Below are positions 13,034-25,341 of a stretch of 64,000 nucleotides of DNA, one piece after another; position 1 is the first letter of the stretch; every line of letters starts with the position of its first letter. Made by a program: the position numbers and the translations under genes. This DNA comes from Mortierella sp. BCC40632. Taxonomy: Eukaryota; Mortierellomycota; Mortierellomycetes; Mortierellales; Mortierellaceae. The DNA is taken from NCBI GenBank assembly GCA_011634665.1, contig WAEK01000007.1, positions 1,442,501 to 1,506,500 of the forward strand, in the 5' to 3' direction. The notes beneath the pieces are model-generated. The model saw nothing but the letters and a program-made list of their open reading frames with translations, was not told the origin of the DNA and searched no databases.

Positions 13034-14754
13034 ATGCCTTCCAGTGAGACTATTCCAATTGGCACCCGCAAATCGGCCCTTGCCCTTGCGCAGACCATTC
13101 AAGTTCAGGAGGCTCTCCAAAAGTTGAACCCAGAAAAGTCATTTCCCCTCCTAAAGATGACCACCACAGGCGACAACAACCAGTCCCAACCATTGTCCTC
13201 CATTGGCACCACAGCGGTCTTTACCCGAGAACTCGAGAATGCATTGGAAAAGAAGGAATGTCATCTGTTGGTGCATTCGCTCAAAGACGTTCCTACGCAA
13301 GTCAGGCCCGGATTTGTGATTGCTGCCATGATGGAGCGGGAGGAGCCTAATGATGTCATGGTCATGCGGCCTGGTGAATTCAAAGACCTCAAGAACTTTG
13401 GAAAGAACGATGTCATTGGTACAAGCAGTGTTCGTCGTGCAAGTCAGATCAGGAGACTGTGTCCTGGAGTCCAGGTCATGGATGTTGTAAGTGAAAGAGA
13501 ACTTTTTTTTTTTTTTTTTTTCCATTTTTTTTTTTTTCCGCTCCACACACAACCTTCTTCTCCTTTCGTTCCTTGTAAAGAAGCAAGGGGGGAGAAGGGG
13601 GAAGGGGAGGCGTGAGTCTAGTCGTTGTGCCTCGGCTTTTTTTTTTTTTGTTCTTTGCTGTTGCTGCAAGTCTCACGTTCTTTTTAAAGTAGTCCTTTTC
13701 CGAACGGGAACAGACTCACAAGCAACAGAGGGGGAAGCAAAGTGGTTTTTCTTTCTTCTTCTTTTCTTTCTTTCCATGTGTGTACAACCTTATTTACTCA
13801 TGGCTCTACTTCTCTTTCTTCTTTTCTCTTTATTATGACAATAGCGCGGAAACGTGTAAGTGGAGTTGCAACAATTGTAGCAACAGAAAGAAAGAAAGAA
13901 AAAAAAAAAAAAAAAAAAAAGTGCTGGATTGAATCCCTCTCTACTAGAGAAAAGAGAATGAGAAAGAGAGAGGGGAAAGAGATTGTGCACAGGATCTATC
14001 ATGTTTGGACAACAGCCAATGTAGGCAAGCTCCTTTTTTTTTTATTTTTTTTCGGAAGAGGTCAGTCGGATTAACCTGTTTCTGGGCTACCTTTTCTTTA
14101 CTTGCTCTCTGTCAATGCCACAATAGAAACACTCGCCTTGCAAAGCTCGATGCTGCGGACTCGCCCTATACCTGTCTGTTGCTGGCTTCAGCCGGCCTTC
14201 AGCGCCTTCACCTCGAACACCGTATCACGACAACACTACCTCCTTCGTTGATGCTGCATGCTGTCGGACAAGGGTCGATTGCAATTGAATGCCGATCCGA
14301 CGACACAGAGATTTTAGAGTTGGTTAAGCCACTAGACCATCTCCCGACTCGGCTCCGTTGCGAAGCCGAGCGGAGTGTGATGAGGATTCTTGAAGGAGGA
14401 TGCTCCGTACCGATTGGCGTCTGGACAGAATTTGTGCCTTCCACCCCTTCGCCAGAGTCGACACCCTTGACGAACGGAGCAGCAGTAGCAAAGGCAACAA
14501 AGGACTCTGTAGGAGTTCTTCGACTGAAAGCATTGGTTTCGTCCTTGGATGGATCTGAAATGGCCGTGGCAGAAGCTGAGGCAGAGGTGAATGGTAGTGT
14601 CGAGGCTGCTGTGCAGTTGGGAAGAACTGTTGCGAAACAGTTGCTTGACATGGGAGCTGAAAAGATCTTGTCCAAGGTTGTTCGTGACCGTAATGGCACT
14701 CTAGTCCCGACTGGTACGGGCGATGAGCAAAAGATCAAAGGATGGGATGTCTAG
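13034..14754 (+). CDS. HEM3: Porphobilinogen deaminase (hydroxymethylbilane synthase), heme pathway
   Basis: Predicted exons are 13034-13486, 13845-13855 (11 nt) and 14127-14754; 363 aa (human 361). It joins four porphobilinogens into hydroxymethylbilane in the cytosol. Visible motifs: IPIGTRKSALALAQT at the N-terminus, HSLKDVPT, GTSSVRRASQIRRL, then RGNVNTRLAKLD across the micro-exon. GQGSIAIECR and the dipyrromethane-cofactor loop LEGGCSVPIGVWTE, with its cysteine, follow. The micro-exon supplies codons R-G-N and two bases of V; without it the conserved RGN.NTRL is lost and the frame breaks, so it is well supported. The start is the first ATG that gives the family N-terminus. The leader is strongly CT-rich. 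Confidence 0.95.
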
Positions 14755-15507
14755 AAATAATATTTTTCGGTCTATTCTTTCTTTTTCTTTTTTTTTTTTT
14801 TTTTGTTGTTGTTTCTTTTCTTTTCTTTTCTTTTTTTCCCCTTCCTTCTTCCTTCTTCCTTCTTCTTTATTCTTCTTCTTTGTACTAGGGAGATCCACAG
14901 CAACCAACAGCGCATGCACTATTCATAATACATTTGCAACTTGTTTCTTATTTATTGAAACCGCATCAGACCATACCTCGGAGCAGGATGACCAGAGTTG
15001 GAAAAATGGGCTCGAGAGAGAGAGAAAGAGAGAGAGAAAGTAAAAAAAAAAAAAAAAATGGGCCGTTGTAGTTGGAGTAGGGGGGTGCATGGGACTGATT
15101 GCATTGCATTAGACCTGTCACTGCTCGAATCAGTGGGGGAGAGACCAGACTTGATGTTTTTGTTGTTTTTCCCACTCTAGAACATGCTATTGCATATAAT
15201 GCGATGATCTTAAGTTGCCCTGACAGGCTACGCGAGACAAAAAGGGTCTGGGTTATTCGCGTGGTGAAGAGAGCGGAGAGAGAGAGAGAGGTGAAAAGAG
15301 ATTCCCAAACCCGAGGGCATCTTGTTTAGATCCGTTTCGCATGATGTCCCTGTACGACCCGAGAGGGTGGTTGGTCTTTCTTTCCCTTTTATTGTTCTAT
15401 TTCTCTCTCACACACACCTTCTCCCTTCTCTCCTCTCTCCTCACTTTTCTCTTAAAAGTCCATTTGGGACAACCGCTCAATTCACACCACGCACCATCAA
15501 AAATAAG
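14755..15507. other. Intergenic region, deaminase to chitin deacetylase
   Basis: Non-coding. A long T/CTT-rich stretch (14775-14885) follows the deaminase stop, GA and A runs lie at 15015-15058, and a CT-rich leader (about 15375-15455) precedes the next ATG. No other feature seen. Confidence 0.5.
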
Positions 15508-16597
15508 ATGGCGTCATCTCGCACAACCGTCTTTTGGGCGCTCATTCTTTTGCTCCTCCATCAATGCCTCTCCATACCAATGCTCCCTCTCGATGAAGAG
15601 ATCTCGAGTCTAGGCCAGTCTGCCGAATCGGATTCTCTGCCATGGCAAGATATACCCGAGATACTCCCACAAGAAGATCCTGTAGACCCTGCACTTGAGG
15701 ACTCGCCGCTCATTACGATCGAACAATGGGGCAACATTATCACGGAGTGCACTGTCCCGAGTACTGTCAGGTAGCAAATTGGTTTTTTTTTTTTTTTTTT
15801 GAGTTCATTGTCCATCTCTATCTCCTTTCTTCTATCTGACAGTTCAACGTTATTTTAATATCTCCGTCGACGCGAGAAAATAGCATGACATTTGACGATG
15901 GTCCATTCATGTACACAAACGAGCTCCTGGATATCCTAGCCGAGCATGAGGTCAAGGCGACTTTTTTTGTCAATGGCGAGAGTGCAGGTCTGATCGAAGA
16001 ATACACGGATATGATCCAACGCGCCTATGAGGAGGGTCATCAGATTGCGTCTCACACTTGGCAACATGCCGATCTGGCAAAGCTGAACAATAATGAGATT
16101 GAATACCAGATGACCCATCGTAAGTACTCTTTTTTTTTTTTTATTTTCTTGAGCAAATCTGTGTGTGTGGTTTCTACCACTCACTCCTTCTCTCCCTTTC
16201 TATCTCTATCTCTCTCTCTCTCTATCTCTCCCTAGTCGACGAAGTGCTCAAGGAAATGATTGGCGTACGGCCACGTTACATGCGCCCACCTTACGGTTCA
16301 CTAAACGATCGCGCCCACAGAAAGCTGTCCAATATGGGCTACGAGATTGTCTCTTGGTCTGTGGACACGAACGATTGGCGACATCCGACCAATGTCTGGG
16401 AGAGTATAAAAGCCTATCGAACTGCCGTGACAGAAAGGCATCGAGGCAAGTTTATTGTTTTGCAGCATGAGACATTGGTGAACACGGTTCGAAAACTGGT
16501 GCCAGCGGCGATCACGATGCTCAAGTCAAAAGGGTTCCAGATCGTCCCTGTGGGGGCCTGTCTAGGGGTGGATCAGGAAGAGTGGTATAGGGAGTGA
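15508..16597 (+). CDS. Secreted polysaccharide deacetylase, probable chitin deacetylase (CE4)
   Basis: Predicted exons are 15508-15770, 15884-16119 and 16236-16597; 286 aa. The N-terminus is a signal peptide (hydrophobic FWALILLLLHQCLS). The NodB/CE4 motifs are all visible: motif 1 MTFDDGP (catalytic base and metal Asp), motif 2 SHTWQHADL (metal His pair), motif 3 RPPYGSLND, motif 4 SWSVDTNDWR, and motif 5 IVLQHE (His). Family enzymes remove N-acetyl groups from chitin to give chitosan in the wall. Exon 1 to exon 2 joins as CTVPSTVSMTFDDGP; the S codon is split AG/C. No GPI signal or chitin-binding module seen, so it is likely released or periplasmic. Substrate (chitin, peptidoglycan or other) is inferred from the fungal context. 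Confidence 0.92.
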
Positions 16598-17540
16598 AAA
16601 AAAAAAAAAAAAAAAAATAGGCAAAGTGGAGAGGAATGGGCCTCTTTTTCTCAGTCCGCTTAGGTGTGGGCTCCAACTTATCCAATGATTGAAAGCTGGC
16701 TTTCGAGCAGGATATATAAAAAAAAAGAAGAAATAGTATTAAACGCGAGAGCATGGGGCATGGTAGGCCAAAGTGGAAAAAATATCGGCCATACTTGGTC
16801 ATTTCATATTTCATGGACAACGAACGACAACGACAGTCTGTTGGTGTCAAGGTCAACCAATCATTCCACACGTGACGATCCACTTGCCTCTTTACAAGGC
16901 TGCTGGCTTTGCTGCTGGCTTTTTTTTTTTTTTTGGCTCTCCTGCAGCATCTGCCACATTTCAGCACTGCTATTTCCCGTGCTTTCTCCCTTGGGCTGCT
17001 GCCTCGGCATCATCATTCCATTTTGCCATCACATTGCTCTCGACCCATCTGTGCGTCTGTGTCTGTCCGTCGTCGTTGTGTGGATCTTCCGCCACTTCCA
17101 AAAAAGCCTTTGGGTGTGGGAGTCTGCATGTGCGTGTTATTATTATTACCTTGGTTCGCTCGAGGGCCCATTTCGGCATCCAAAAGGTACCATGGTAGAG
17201 CCCTGATGCGGGAAATGCTGGACCAGGCTTGGACGAGTGGACTGCATGACGAGAAACGGAAAATGGCTAAAAAAAAAGTCGAATCTCCTTTTCCTCTCTT
17301 TCTCTCTCTCTCTCTCCCTTTGTCCCGCCCCCCTCTCTGCTGCTCAGGCATTGAGCGACCAGGCGCTCTCTTTCTCTCTCGACTTTTTTCTTTCTTTCTC
17401 TCTCACTCTCTCCGCAACGGACCTTCTGCCCCGTCGACCGTAGACAGCCCATATTGACACAGCCAAGGCTCAGTACTTGGGTCCAGCTTGCCTTGTCTTT
17501 TTCTTTTCTCACTTTGTTCATCGCCGTCTTTGTTCTTTCT

Positions 17541-17571
<31 letters not shown>

Positions 17572-18048
17572 CTCTCTCTCACCATTGCACACTTACACTC
17601 GGCACTCGCTTCCCCCTTCTCCCTTCTCTCTTTTTCGACAATACGCGTCAACGCGCCCAACCTTACTGGATACCGACTCCGCCTTTTTTTTTTTTTTTTT
17701 TTTTTTTGTTTCTCCATTTGGGCGTTTACATTCAGTCACTCTTCCATTCATTCGTTCTTGTCCGGTTTTCTCTCACTCACTCTTACTCTCACCCACCCTT
17801 CGTGTTTTTTTTCTGTTCATCAACATCACTTCGATGAGACCCGTTCATTGTTCGTTCATTTCATTCATTTCAACCAGTTGACCTGACAAACAAAGCCCTG
17901 AACCACCTGATCTTCCCTTTTTTTTTTTGTTTTTTTTTATTCTATTCTATTTTAATTTATTCTTTATCTCTCCTTTTTCTTTCTTCTTTCTTTCTTTCGC
18001 TCTCTTATTCCTTCCTTCTTATCCGACCCTTTTTTTCTTTTGTTCAGC

Positions 18049-18102
<54 letters not shown>

Positions 18103-18136
18103 ACAACAACAACAAACAAAAAAGGATATACTCAAC
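16598..18136. promoter_or_regulatory. Intergenic region and CT-rich leader upstream of ral
   Basis: About 1.5 kb. An A21 run follows the deacetylase stop; from about 17280 to 18045 the + strand is highly pyrimidine-rich, broken by short mixed stretches. An AG at 18046-18047 after a T/C run (TTTTGTTCAG) could be the 3' end of a leader intron. A (CAA)n tract (18048-18120) follows. No protein-coding signal seen. Confidence 0.5.
18048..18120 (+). repeat. (CAA)n tract in the ral 5' leader
   Basis: About 22 CAA units with two AAACAA interruptions end some 16 bp before the ral ATG. In mRNA this is an unstructured leader. It could also simply be a microsatellite. Confidence 0.8.
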
Positions 18137-18754
18137 ATGGGAAGAAAGGCCAAGCAGGACTTGCCCTTGCATAAAGTGATCATGGTCGGCTCTGGAGGAG
18201 TGGGCAAGTCGGCCCTGACCCTTCAGTTCATGTATGGTGACTTTGTAGAGGAATACGACCCCACAAAAGCAGACTCGTACCGTAAAAAGATTATGCTCGG
18301 TCATCAAGAATGTCAAATCGATATCCTGGACACGGCTGGACAAGAGGAATATGCAGCCGTAAGTTGGTGCACTCGACTCGGCCCAGAAAAGCTGCTGCTG
18401 CTGCTGCTGCTTTTGGTGATCATGATGGGATGGTGGTGGTGGTGGTGGTGGTGGGTGAGTGGGTGGTGGGTGGATTGGTGTTTGGGCTTTTGGAAAGGGG
18501 AGAGGAAGGCTTTTTTTGGGGGTGAGTGTGGAGAAGGGAGAGAAAGGAAAAACCAGGTTATTCCCTCATTGTCTCTGGTGCTCTCCAAGGAGCAATCCAG
18601 GATGAACAAAGGATTGGGAGAGGGAAAAAAGAACTATGAGACCTTTTTTTTTTTCCTTCCTTCCTTCCTTCCTTCCCTTTGGGAGGAGGAAAAAGGAAAT
18701 GTCGTTTGTATGGGATGAATAGCATGGATTGGGTCCATAAGCATGGGACAACCA

Positions 18755-18785
<31 letters not shown>

Positions 18786-19402
18786 TACACACACGCACAC
18801 ACACACCACACACCACTACAAGGATCAGCCTATGGATTCTATTTTTTTTTTTTTTCGTTGTGGACATCAACTCTGTGCAGGTTGTTGGCTTCGCGGGAAA
18901 GACAAAGCTTAATCAGGGAGAACAACAAGGCGATCCGTCGCTTGCAGTGGTGTTGTTCGGGTAACTCAAATGCAACAACATTGGCCCACACACAACAACT
19001 CACCCTCCTTCCCCTGACTCTCTCTCTCTCTGTCTGTCTGTCTCTATCTCACTGTTCATTCATTCGTTCGATCCAGATCCGGGACAACTACTACCGCTCA
19101 GGCGAAGGATTTCTCTGCGTGTTTTCGCTCTGCGAATACGAGTCGTTCCAGCATACACAAGAATTCAAGGACCAGATCTCGCGCGTCCTGGATGATGACA
19201 AGGTAACTGATCTCGATGGTCAATGTCGTTGCTATGGAGAGAATAGTGGCAAAAGGAAAAAAGAGAGGGTGTGTGTGAGAAAAAAAGAGGAAGAAAGAAA
19301 GAGTGAGTGAGCATTTCGCCCAACACCAACAAAGCAGTTCATTTAAGGGGGAGAGAAAGCGACCAGAGTATCTAAACTCGAAACAAGAAAGCAGGCAGAA
19401 AC

Positions 19403-19439
<37 letters not shown>

Positions 19440-19864
19440 AAGAGAGAGAGAGAGAGACAAAGAAACAGAAAGAAAGGAAAGCGGCGTACCTCCCCCCTTC
19501 TTCTGAACTACTCTAAAGATACGTACAAGTCGAGGTCCCAGGATGGACACAAGCGACGGACTGCTCACATTCTTTTGCTTCTCCTGGGCTGTGATTTTTT
19601 TTTTCTTCATGATCCGCGCATTATTAGATTCCATTCATATTAGTGGGGAACAAGGCCGATCTGAGCCAGCTCCGAAAGGTGAGCTACGATGAGGCGTCTG
19701 CCAAGGCTGCAGAGTGGGACTGTCCCTATATTGAAACGTCTGCCAAGACTCGACACAATGTCGACGAAGTTTATACCTTTCTTATGCGCAAGATCCAACA
19801 ACGCAAGGAGAGTGCCAAGGAAAGAGAACGAAAGGGAAAGAAGGCAAGGTGTCTCCTCCTCTGA
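18137..19864 (+). CDS. RAL: Ral-type small GTPase
   Basis: Predicted exons are 18137-18358, 19077-19202 and 19628-19864; 194 aa. G1 loop GSGGVGKS at residues 18-25, a Ral-type switch I ([11 protein letters not shown]), G3 [10 protein letters not shown] with the catalytic Gln, G4 NKAD and G5 ETSAK are all present. The start of exon 3 ([12 protein letters not shown]) fixes the acceptor at 19627. The tail is basic and ends CLLL, a CaaL box favouring geranylgeranylation. The switch I sequence assigns it to Ral rather than Ras or Rap; Ral acts through the exocyst and membrane traffic in animals, and that role here is inference. Intron 1 (718 nt) holds (CTG)n, (TGG)n and (CA)n microsatellites. Confidence 0.92.
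18758..18806. repeat. (CA)n microsatellite in ral intron 1
   Basis: Interrupted (CA)n run with ATAC and GC variants, inside the first ral intron. (CTG)n near 18390 and a G-rich (TGG)n run near 18430-18475 lie in the same intron. Confidence 0.85.
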
Positions 19865-21234
19865 TCAACCAACCAACCAGCTAACCAACCAACCAACCAG
19901 CCAGCCAGCCAATCAACCAGCAGACCAGGGCTTTTCTAGTACCTGTTTTATAAAGTTCAGGATCGAGCAAAGAGAGAGGATGTTACCATTACTAAACAGC
20001 GCGAACCGACTCGGAGACTCCCTCCCCCGGATTACAAATGAAGAAAGAAGAAGAAAATACTACATAGACGAAAAGAGAGGAGGTCCTCCACGTCGCTGGT
20101 CCCCTCGCCTGTTAAGTCTGGAATAAAACCAGTCCTTTCAGCTACCTATCGAGCAACTGTCGTAACGCTTTTCTGCACGTTGCCCTAGTTGTTTTGTCGA
20201 TCGCCTAACGAATGTACTAAAGGAAAGGATGGGAATAGAGCTAAACACTAACCAGTCCAAGTCACTTCGCTCAGTGCACAGCAAGCTCAACCAAGAATGG
20301 TCTTTACAAGGAGGAGGACACCTTGAAAAAAAAAAAAAAAAAAAAAAAATGACAATAAAGACTCTAAACTGGCCCAGAGCCTATGCGTGCGCGTTCTGTC
20401 ACAGTCAGGATGACCCTTGTTACTCTCTTTTAGGAGTGATGCAGTTAGAGTGCACGAGGCACAAGACCTTGTTTGCAAAGCTCGAATTGCATCGGATGTA
20501 GATGAGGGTGCGAAAAAAAAAAAAAAAATCAGGGCTGTTGGCAGCATGCAAGACCTTGTACAGTGAGTTTAGACTATCTCTCTCTCTTTCAGAGCCTACA
20601 GGTCAAAGGCTGTGGGTCCCTTCTCCATAAACATACGCAACGTGATCTCTCTTTCAAACTGCAAACTTGTCGTACTCAAATGCCAAGGTAAATTTTGGCC
20701 AAGCCATGACGGAAAAGCCAATTGAGCACGCAGATTATAATTGGTTTACAAGTCTCAATCCCAGTCGGGGAAAATCGTGGTCCGATGGGCGAGCTCTGTG
20801 TGTCGCAAAAGAGCCAAACGATCTCTTTGGACGCGCTGAGAACCCGACAAAGTCTTGGCTCTCCCTCTCCCCTCTCCCCCCCTTTTTTTTCTTATACTCT
20901 CGCTGATACACCTTGTCTTGCGTTGAACTGATGGCTCTTGTTTTTTTTTTTTTTTTTTTTTTATTGAGGTCAAAGAGAAAGGGAGAGAGGAGGAGGAGAG
21001 ATTTGTCTAGCTGGGCTGTTCTCTTTAGTTGCTTTCAACCTCGGTCATCTCGTCGATGAGGTCGTTTTGGCGGTTAAACCACATTTTGGGGAGGCAATGT
21101 CACCTAGTGCCAAGGCATCTCTTGATCTCGTCTCGTCTGCTCAATGGGCAGTTCTACTTTGCAAAGATCTTTTTGCGCTTATTAATTCGTGGGATCACAC
21201 AACTAAGCAGAAGTGAAACGGTCATTGCCAGTAG

Positions 21235-21280
21235 GATACCATACCATACCATACCATATCATACCATACCATACCATACC
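21235..21280. repeat. ATACC pentanucleotide tandem array
   Basis: About nine ATACC units with one ATATC variant. No spacers, so not CRISPR-like. Confidence 0.9.
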
Positions 21281-21841
21281 AAAATATTGAAAATCAAAGG
21301 GCTGTAGATGTTTTTCTTTTTTACTTCGGATCAATGCTGTGAAGCCCACATCATCTCTCCCGGTTCGCGTTCCACAGCATACTACTGCTCGTTGTCGGTG
21401 TTGTGCCCCACAGGATCTTGCCATGAGTCTACTAAACAAGGTATACCGCAGCAACAGCTGTTTGCTCTCATCAAGTAGGACATCGTTTTTGCAGGCTGTG
21501 GATCGTTCTTTGCTTATAGGGTTTAAAGTTGCTCGTGTTCTCTCTTCATGTCCTCTCTTGATTTCTTCTTCTTCTTCTTCTTCTACTTCTTCACCTCTTC
21601 TCCCAATACTGAACGGCAGTGCCGTCGACTTTGGGTATATGGACTGTAGCTACTCTTCAAAACAGGATGTGCAAAATTCTCGCTCGTATGAATCCACTAG
21701 AATTGCCTTTTTCGACGACGGCCTACGCAAGGCCGCGATCAAGGCCGACCAGGCGACTCATCTTGTTCCAAGAAAGAGAGAAAGAATCGCCATCCAATGT
21801 CGATCGATAACCGAAGGGCAGAGCAAAAGCAAAGAATTTGA

Positions 21842-21911
21842 GCGAAGCAAAGAACGAGGCAAAGAGCGAGGCAAAGAGCGAGGCAAAGAGCGAGGCAAAG
21901 AGCGAAGCAAC
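21842..21911. repeat. 12-bp tandem minisatellite
   Basis: About six copies of GAGGCAAAGAGC with edge copies diverged (GAAGC). Unit length is a multiple of three, so one frame stays open and gives an E-R-G-K repeat, but no gene context supports translation. Confidence 0.85.
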
Positions 21912-22392
21912 GCGTGTGCGCCTTAATCCCCCTATTAATTGACACCCCCTTTGGTCCCCTTTCCCCTCTCCCCTCCCCCTCTCCCCTCCCTCTCTCCCCC
22001 TGGCCATCAGGGAAGGAGAACGAACATTGTTTGTTCCCCTGGAGGCGAACTCATGCCAAGCGTAATGATTGCAATAGCCTGCACTATCCTTGCAGCGCGT
22101 CGCCTGGATTTCCATCGTGCCACACATCCGCTCTCTGCTACAAGTCAGTGCTCTCGGAAAAAGGTAAAAGGTAATGATAGAAAGTGCGTATGAATAAGCG
22201 AGAGGGATCTTCCTGCTAGTAGTGAGGTGGGAATTACACGCGGGCTGTAGGGTTCGGCTACCCTGGCAATCGAGAGCAAACGTCCCAAAGATGGGCGCCA
22301 GTGATCTGCTCAGTGCCGCGTGCTTTTTACGGATGGGCAGAGTTGTCGAGTACGAAGAAAAAAACTCAAGCAGGGCAAAGCCCAGGCCACGA

Positions 22393-22399
22393 TATAAAA
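22393..22399 (+). promoter_or_regulatory. TATA-like box (TATAAAA) before a CT-rich leader
   Basis: TATAAAA in a mixed-composition stretch about 90 bp before a CT-rich leader-like tract. It could be the promoter of the gene whose ATG is at 25342 if a leader intron spans 22811 to about 25337. Inference only. Confidence 0.35.
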
Positions 22400-23511
22400 A
22401 GGGCGACTCTCTGCAACGCCCAGGAGGGGGGTTGAAGGATGACGACAAGGATGAAGACACAGATCGTCCCCCTCCTCTACTCTCACTCTCACCCACACAC
22501 ATACCCTACTTGACTTCATCTTCATCTTCATCATCCTCTCTCTCTCTCTCTCTCTATTTCTCTCTCCCTTTCTCTCGCCCCTTCTTCTTCCTCTTCCTAC
22601 CTACACCGTGCTCTATCCAGTCCTCTTCAGTCTCTCTGACACCTCCATCGGACTCCTACTTTACCCCCTCGCCACCTCTGTCGATCCGTTTAGCTCCTCA
22701 AAACACTGCGGCTTTGAGCAACTAGTCTCTCTCACACACTCTCACTCTCTCTCCCTTTCCCACCTCATCCCGCAAGGATCTACAAAACCACAACAGCTCT
22801 GTGCAAAACAGGTAACGCTTCCTCCTCCTCCTGCTTGCAATTGGTCTCCCTCCCAATGGCTTTTGACAACTTAAAAGCAATGGACCTTGTTCCTGAAACT
22901 GGAGTCGGATCCTTGTCTTGTCCTTGTCTTCTCTCCCCGCTTCAGCATCTCTTCGTACCGACCTTTCCGTGCATGGACACTGGCTCTTTTGCTTCCTCGG
23001 ACCCGCGCGTTTGGATCGTGCTTGGCCTATTTGCTTTGCCTCGACATTCCCACTTTTTTTTTTCTGATGCAATGTACCCCCTAGTGGTCTCTCTCAAATG
23101 TGTGCTGCACGCACCCATGTCCTTATAACAGTCTCAGCTGTCCTAAGCCCTCGCCCACACCCACACCCGCACCCGTCTGGGCCCCCTTCACTGCTGCCTT
23201 GTTGCTTATCCTTTCTTTGGTCCTGCCTGCTGTTACTGTTTTTGTGTTTGTTGTTGTTGCTGTTGTTGCATTCCTGCTTGGCGTAATATCCCTATTACGC
23301 TATGAGTTCAGCAAACCGCGGGGGTTCTAGATGACGACCTGCATCTGCTTGCTCGACAAGCTATTTTTGCGATCTCAGGGACGTTCTCCTAGGACGAGAC
23401 GAACGGGCACAGTGGGAGGGTCAATCGACTGACTGGATAAGCAAAGGCGTCCGTCTCCTCCCGCTTTCCTTCCCTCGCGTTTTTTTCTCTATGCAAAAGA
23501 ACGGACATAGG

Positions 23512-23548
<37 letters not shown>

Positions 23549-23642
23549 CATCTTTGTCATTCTTGCCTCTCGATCTCATTCTTGTCTTCCTCCCCCCTCC
23601 TCTCTTTCCTTCCCCTTGACATTTTAATGTTTTTGCCTTTTG

Positions 23643-23644
23643 CC

Positions 23645-23675
<31 letters not shown>

Positions 23676-23690
23676 TTCTGTCTTTCTGTC
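23643..23690. repeat. (TGTC)n / TTTCTGTC microsatellite
   Basis: Seven or so TGTC units followed by TTTCTGTC copies. Non-coding. Confidence 0.8.
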
Positions 23691-25341
23691 TTTTTACATT
23701 CCTACAAGAAAGGCTCCATTCCACTGGCGCACAGCAAGGCGTGTTGCCGATGACCTTCTTTTCTTGTTAGCATTTGCGCATAATTTATTTCTTCCCCTTT
23801 TTTTTTTCTTTCCTGCACCGCAAAGACCCGTTGGCTTGATGTCTGGGGCCGCCTCCGCTGGCGCCTTTGTTGCTCTTCTTCTCAGTCTTCCCCCTTTCTC
23901 CGTCGCTCTGCATAGAGCTTCAACCTATGTTTCCCGCTTTTCTTGACGAATGGCTCCTTGTTTATATTATCCCGCGTACTCGATTCCTTTTTTTTTTCTG
24001 TGCATCCAGGGAGCACGCAACAGTTGCCTGTGCTGAGAAATGTGGGACATCTGCTTCTCTGTTTGCCTCTCTTTCGCTCTGCATTGCCGCTGCGAAAACA
24101 AGGGGATCACACGGACCGGGGCAGTCGCCCTGGGTCAGCTCTCTCTCCCGATGCCTTTTTGTTCAGAAAGGGCAGCGTTTTCCCGAGGAATGGGGTTTAT
24201 ATTTCTCGCTTCACTATCTTTAAAGAAAAAAGAAAAAAAGAAAGAAAACGAAAAACGTGCAGATTGAGCCCAGAACAGGTCGCTCGCCGACCCAATCTAG
24301 CATGCATTCGGTCACGGTGGTTCCTGTGTTCTCGCACCGTTCTCGATATTAGTCCTTCAGTTTGATGCATCCTCCTCTCTCTCTCTCTTCCACCAGCCAA
24401 CCACCCGACTTCCACCCCGTCCCGTTAGTGTAAAAAACCGCCGCCAGCTTGTCCCTGTCCCTTACATCGATTGTCTGGCGACCCATGTCCCCGCCCTTGC
24501 TGCCTCTTCAGGCTCCATTTCACTATCTGCACCCTGTTGTTCGTTAGCAACCTGTTTGCCCCTTTCGCTCTTTTCACCATCTCTTCTCTTTCTCTCTCTA
24601 TCTATCTCTTTCTTTCTCCTCCCTTTCTATCCCTTTCTTTACTCCCTTCCCCCCCTTTGGCCCATTGAGATCGTTCCCTAGACACGATCGGTTGCACAGT
24701 ACGTGCGTCTGCCGGGGCATCATTCATGCGGCAAAAAGCGCAAGTAAGCGTGCGCTTGCCGACGAGGTCATGGCAGGGGTCTATCCTGACCGACCAGCTC
24801 CGCTTAAAAAAGAAAAAAAAAAAACAAATCGCAAAGGGCATAAAACCAAAGGAACGCGACTCAAGGGCCATAGGTTCGCCTTCCAGAACACACACCCCTT
24901 CCACTTGTTCGACCATTTGCAACACCTCGTCTCCCTCTTCCTCCCTCTCTCCCACACTTTCTAATTTTCTCTTTCCATCAAACTGACAACAAACCGCGTT
25001 TTTTTTGTTTTCGTCCGCCTCACATAGGATCGTCGCACCTCCTCAGCTCCACCCCCGGTCCCTTCCTCTGCCCCTCTTCTGACAACTCTGCCGTGCTCTG
25101 TCGTATTTCGTCGCCTCTCCTTCCATCCCAGTCCTTTTCTCTCCCTTTCTCCTCCTTCTCCTCCACCTCCTCTATCTCGGTAGAGTCCTACGTACACTTT
25201 AGTCCCAACTGCAACCCGAAAGTTTCACGGCCCCTCTTTATCCTCGAACCTTTTCTGTGTGTGCTTGTGTGTGTCTGCGTGTGTGTGTAAATATATTTTT
25301 TTTTTTTTTTGGCAGCCCTTTTTTTTTTTTGCACAGCCTCT

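Larger units (their letters stand above)
19865..25341. other. 5.5 kb gene-poor interval, possibly containing a long 5' leader intron
   Basis: No conserved protein recognised. It starts with ral 3' UTR and CCAA repeats (19866-19925), and holds an ATACC pentamer array, a 12-bp minisatellite, a TGTC run, a T28 run (about 23521) and long CT-rich stretches from 22480. A TATAAAA box at 22393-22399 is followed by a CT-rich leader with a possible donor (AG before GTAACG, about 22811). An AG (GCACAG) lies four to six bases before the ATG at 25342. This could be one 5' UTR intron of about 2.5 kb for the gene at 25342. Open frames here are low-complexity. Confidence 0.45.

Noticed and set aside
21235..21280. 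CRISPR-like array
   Set aside because: Uniform ATACC pentamers with no spacers; a fungal microsatellite.
22222..22725. 167-codon plus-strand open frame
   Set aside because: Low-complexity second half over CT-rich DNA, no family resemblance; treated as leader.
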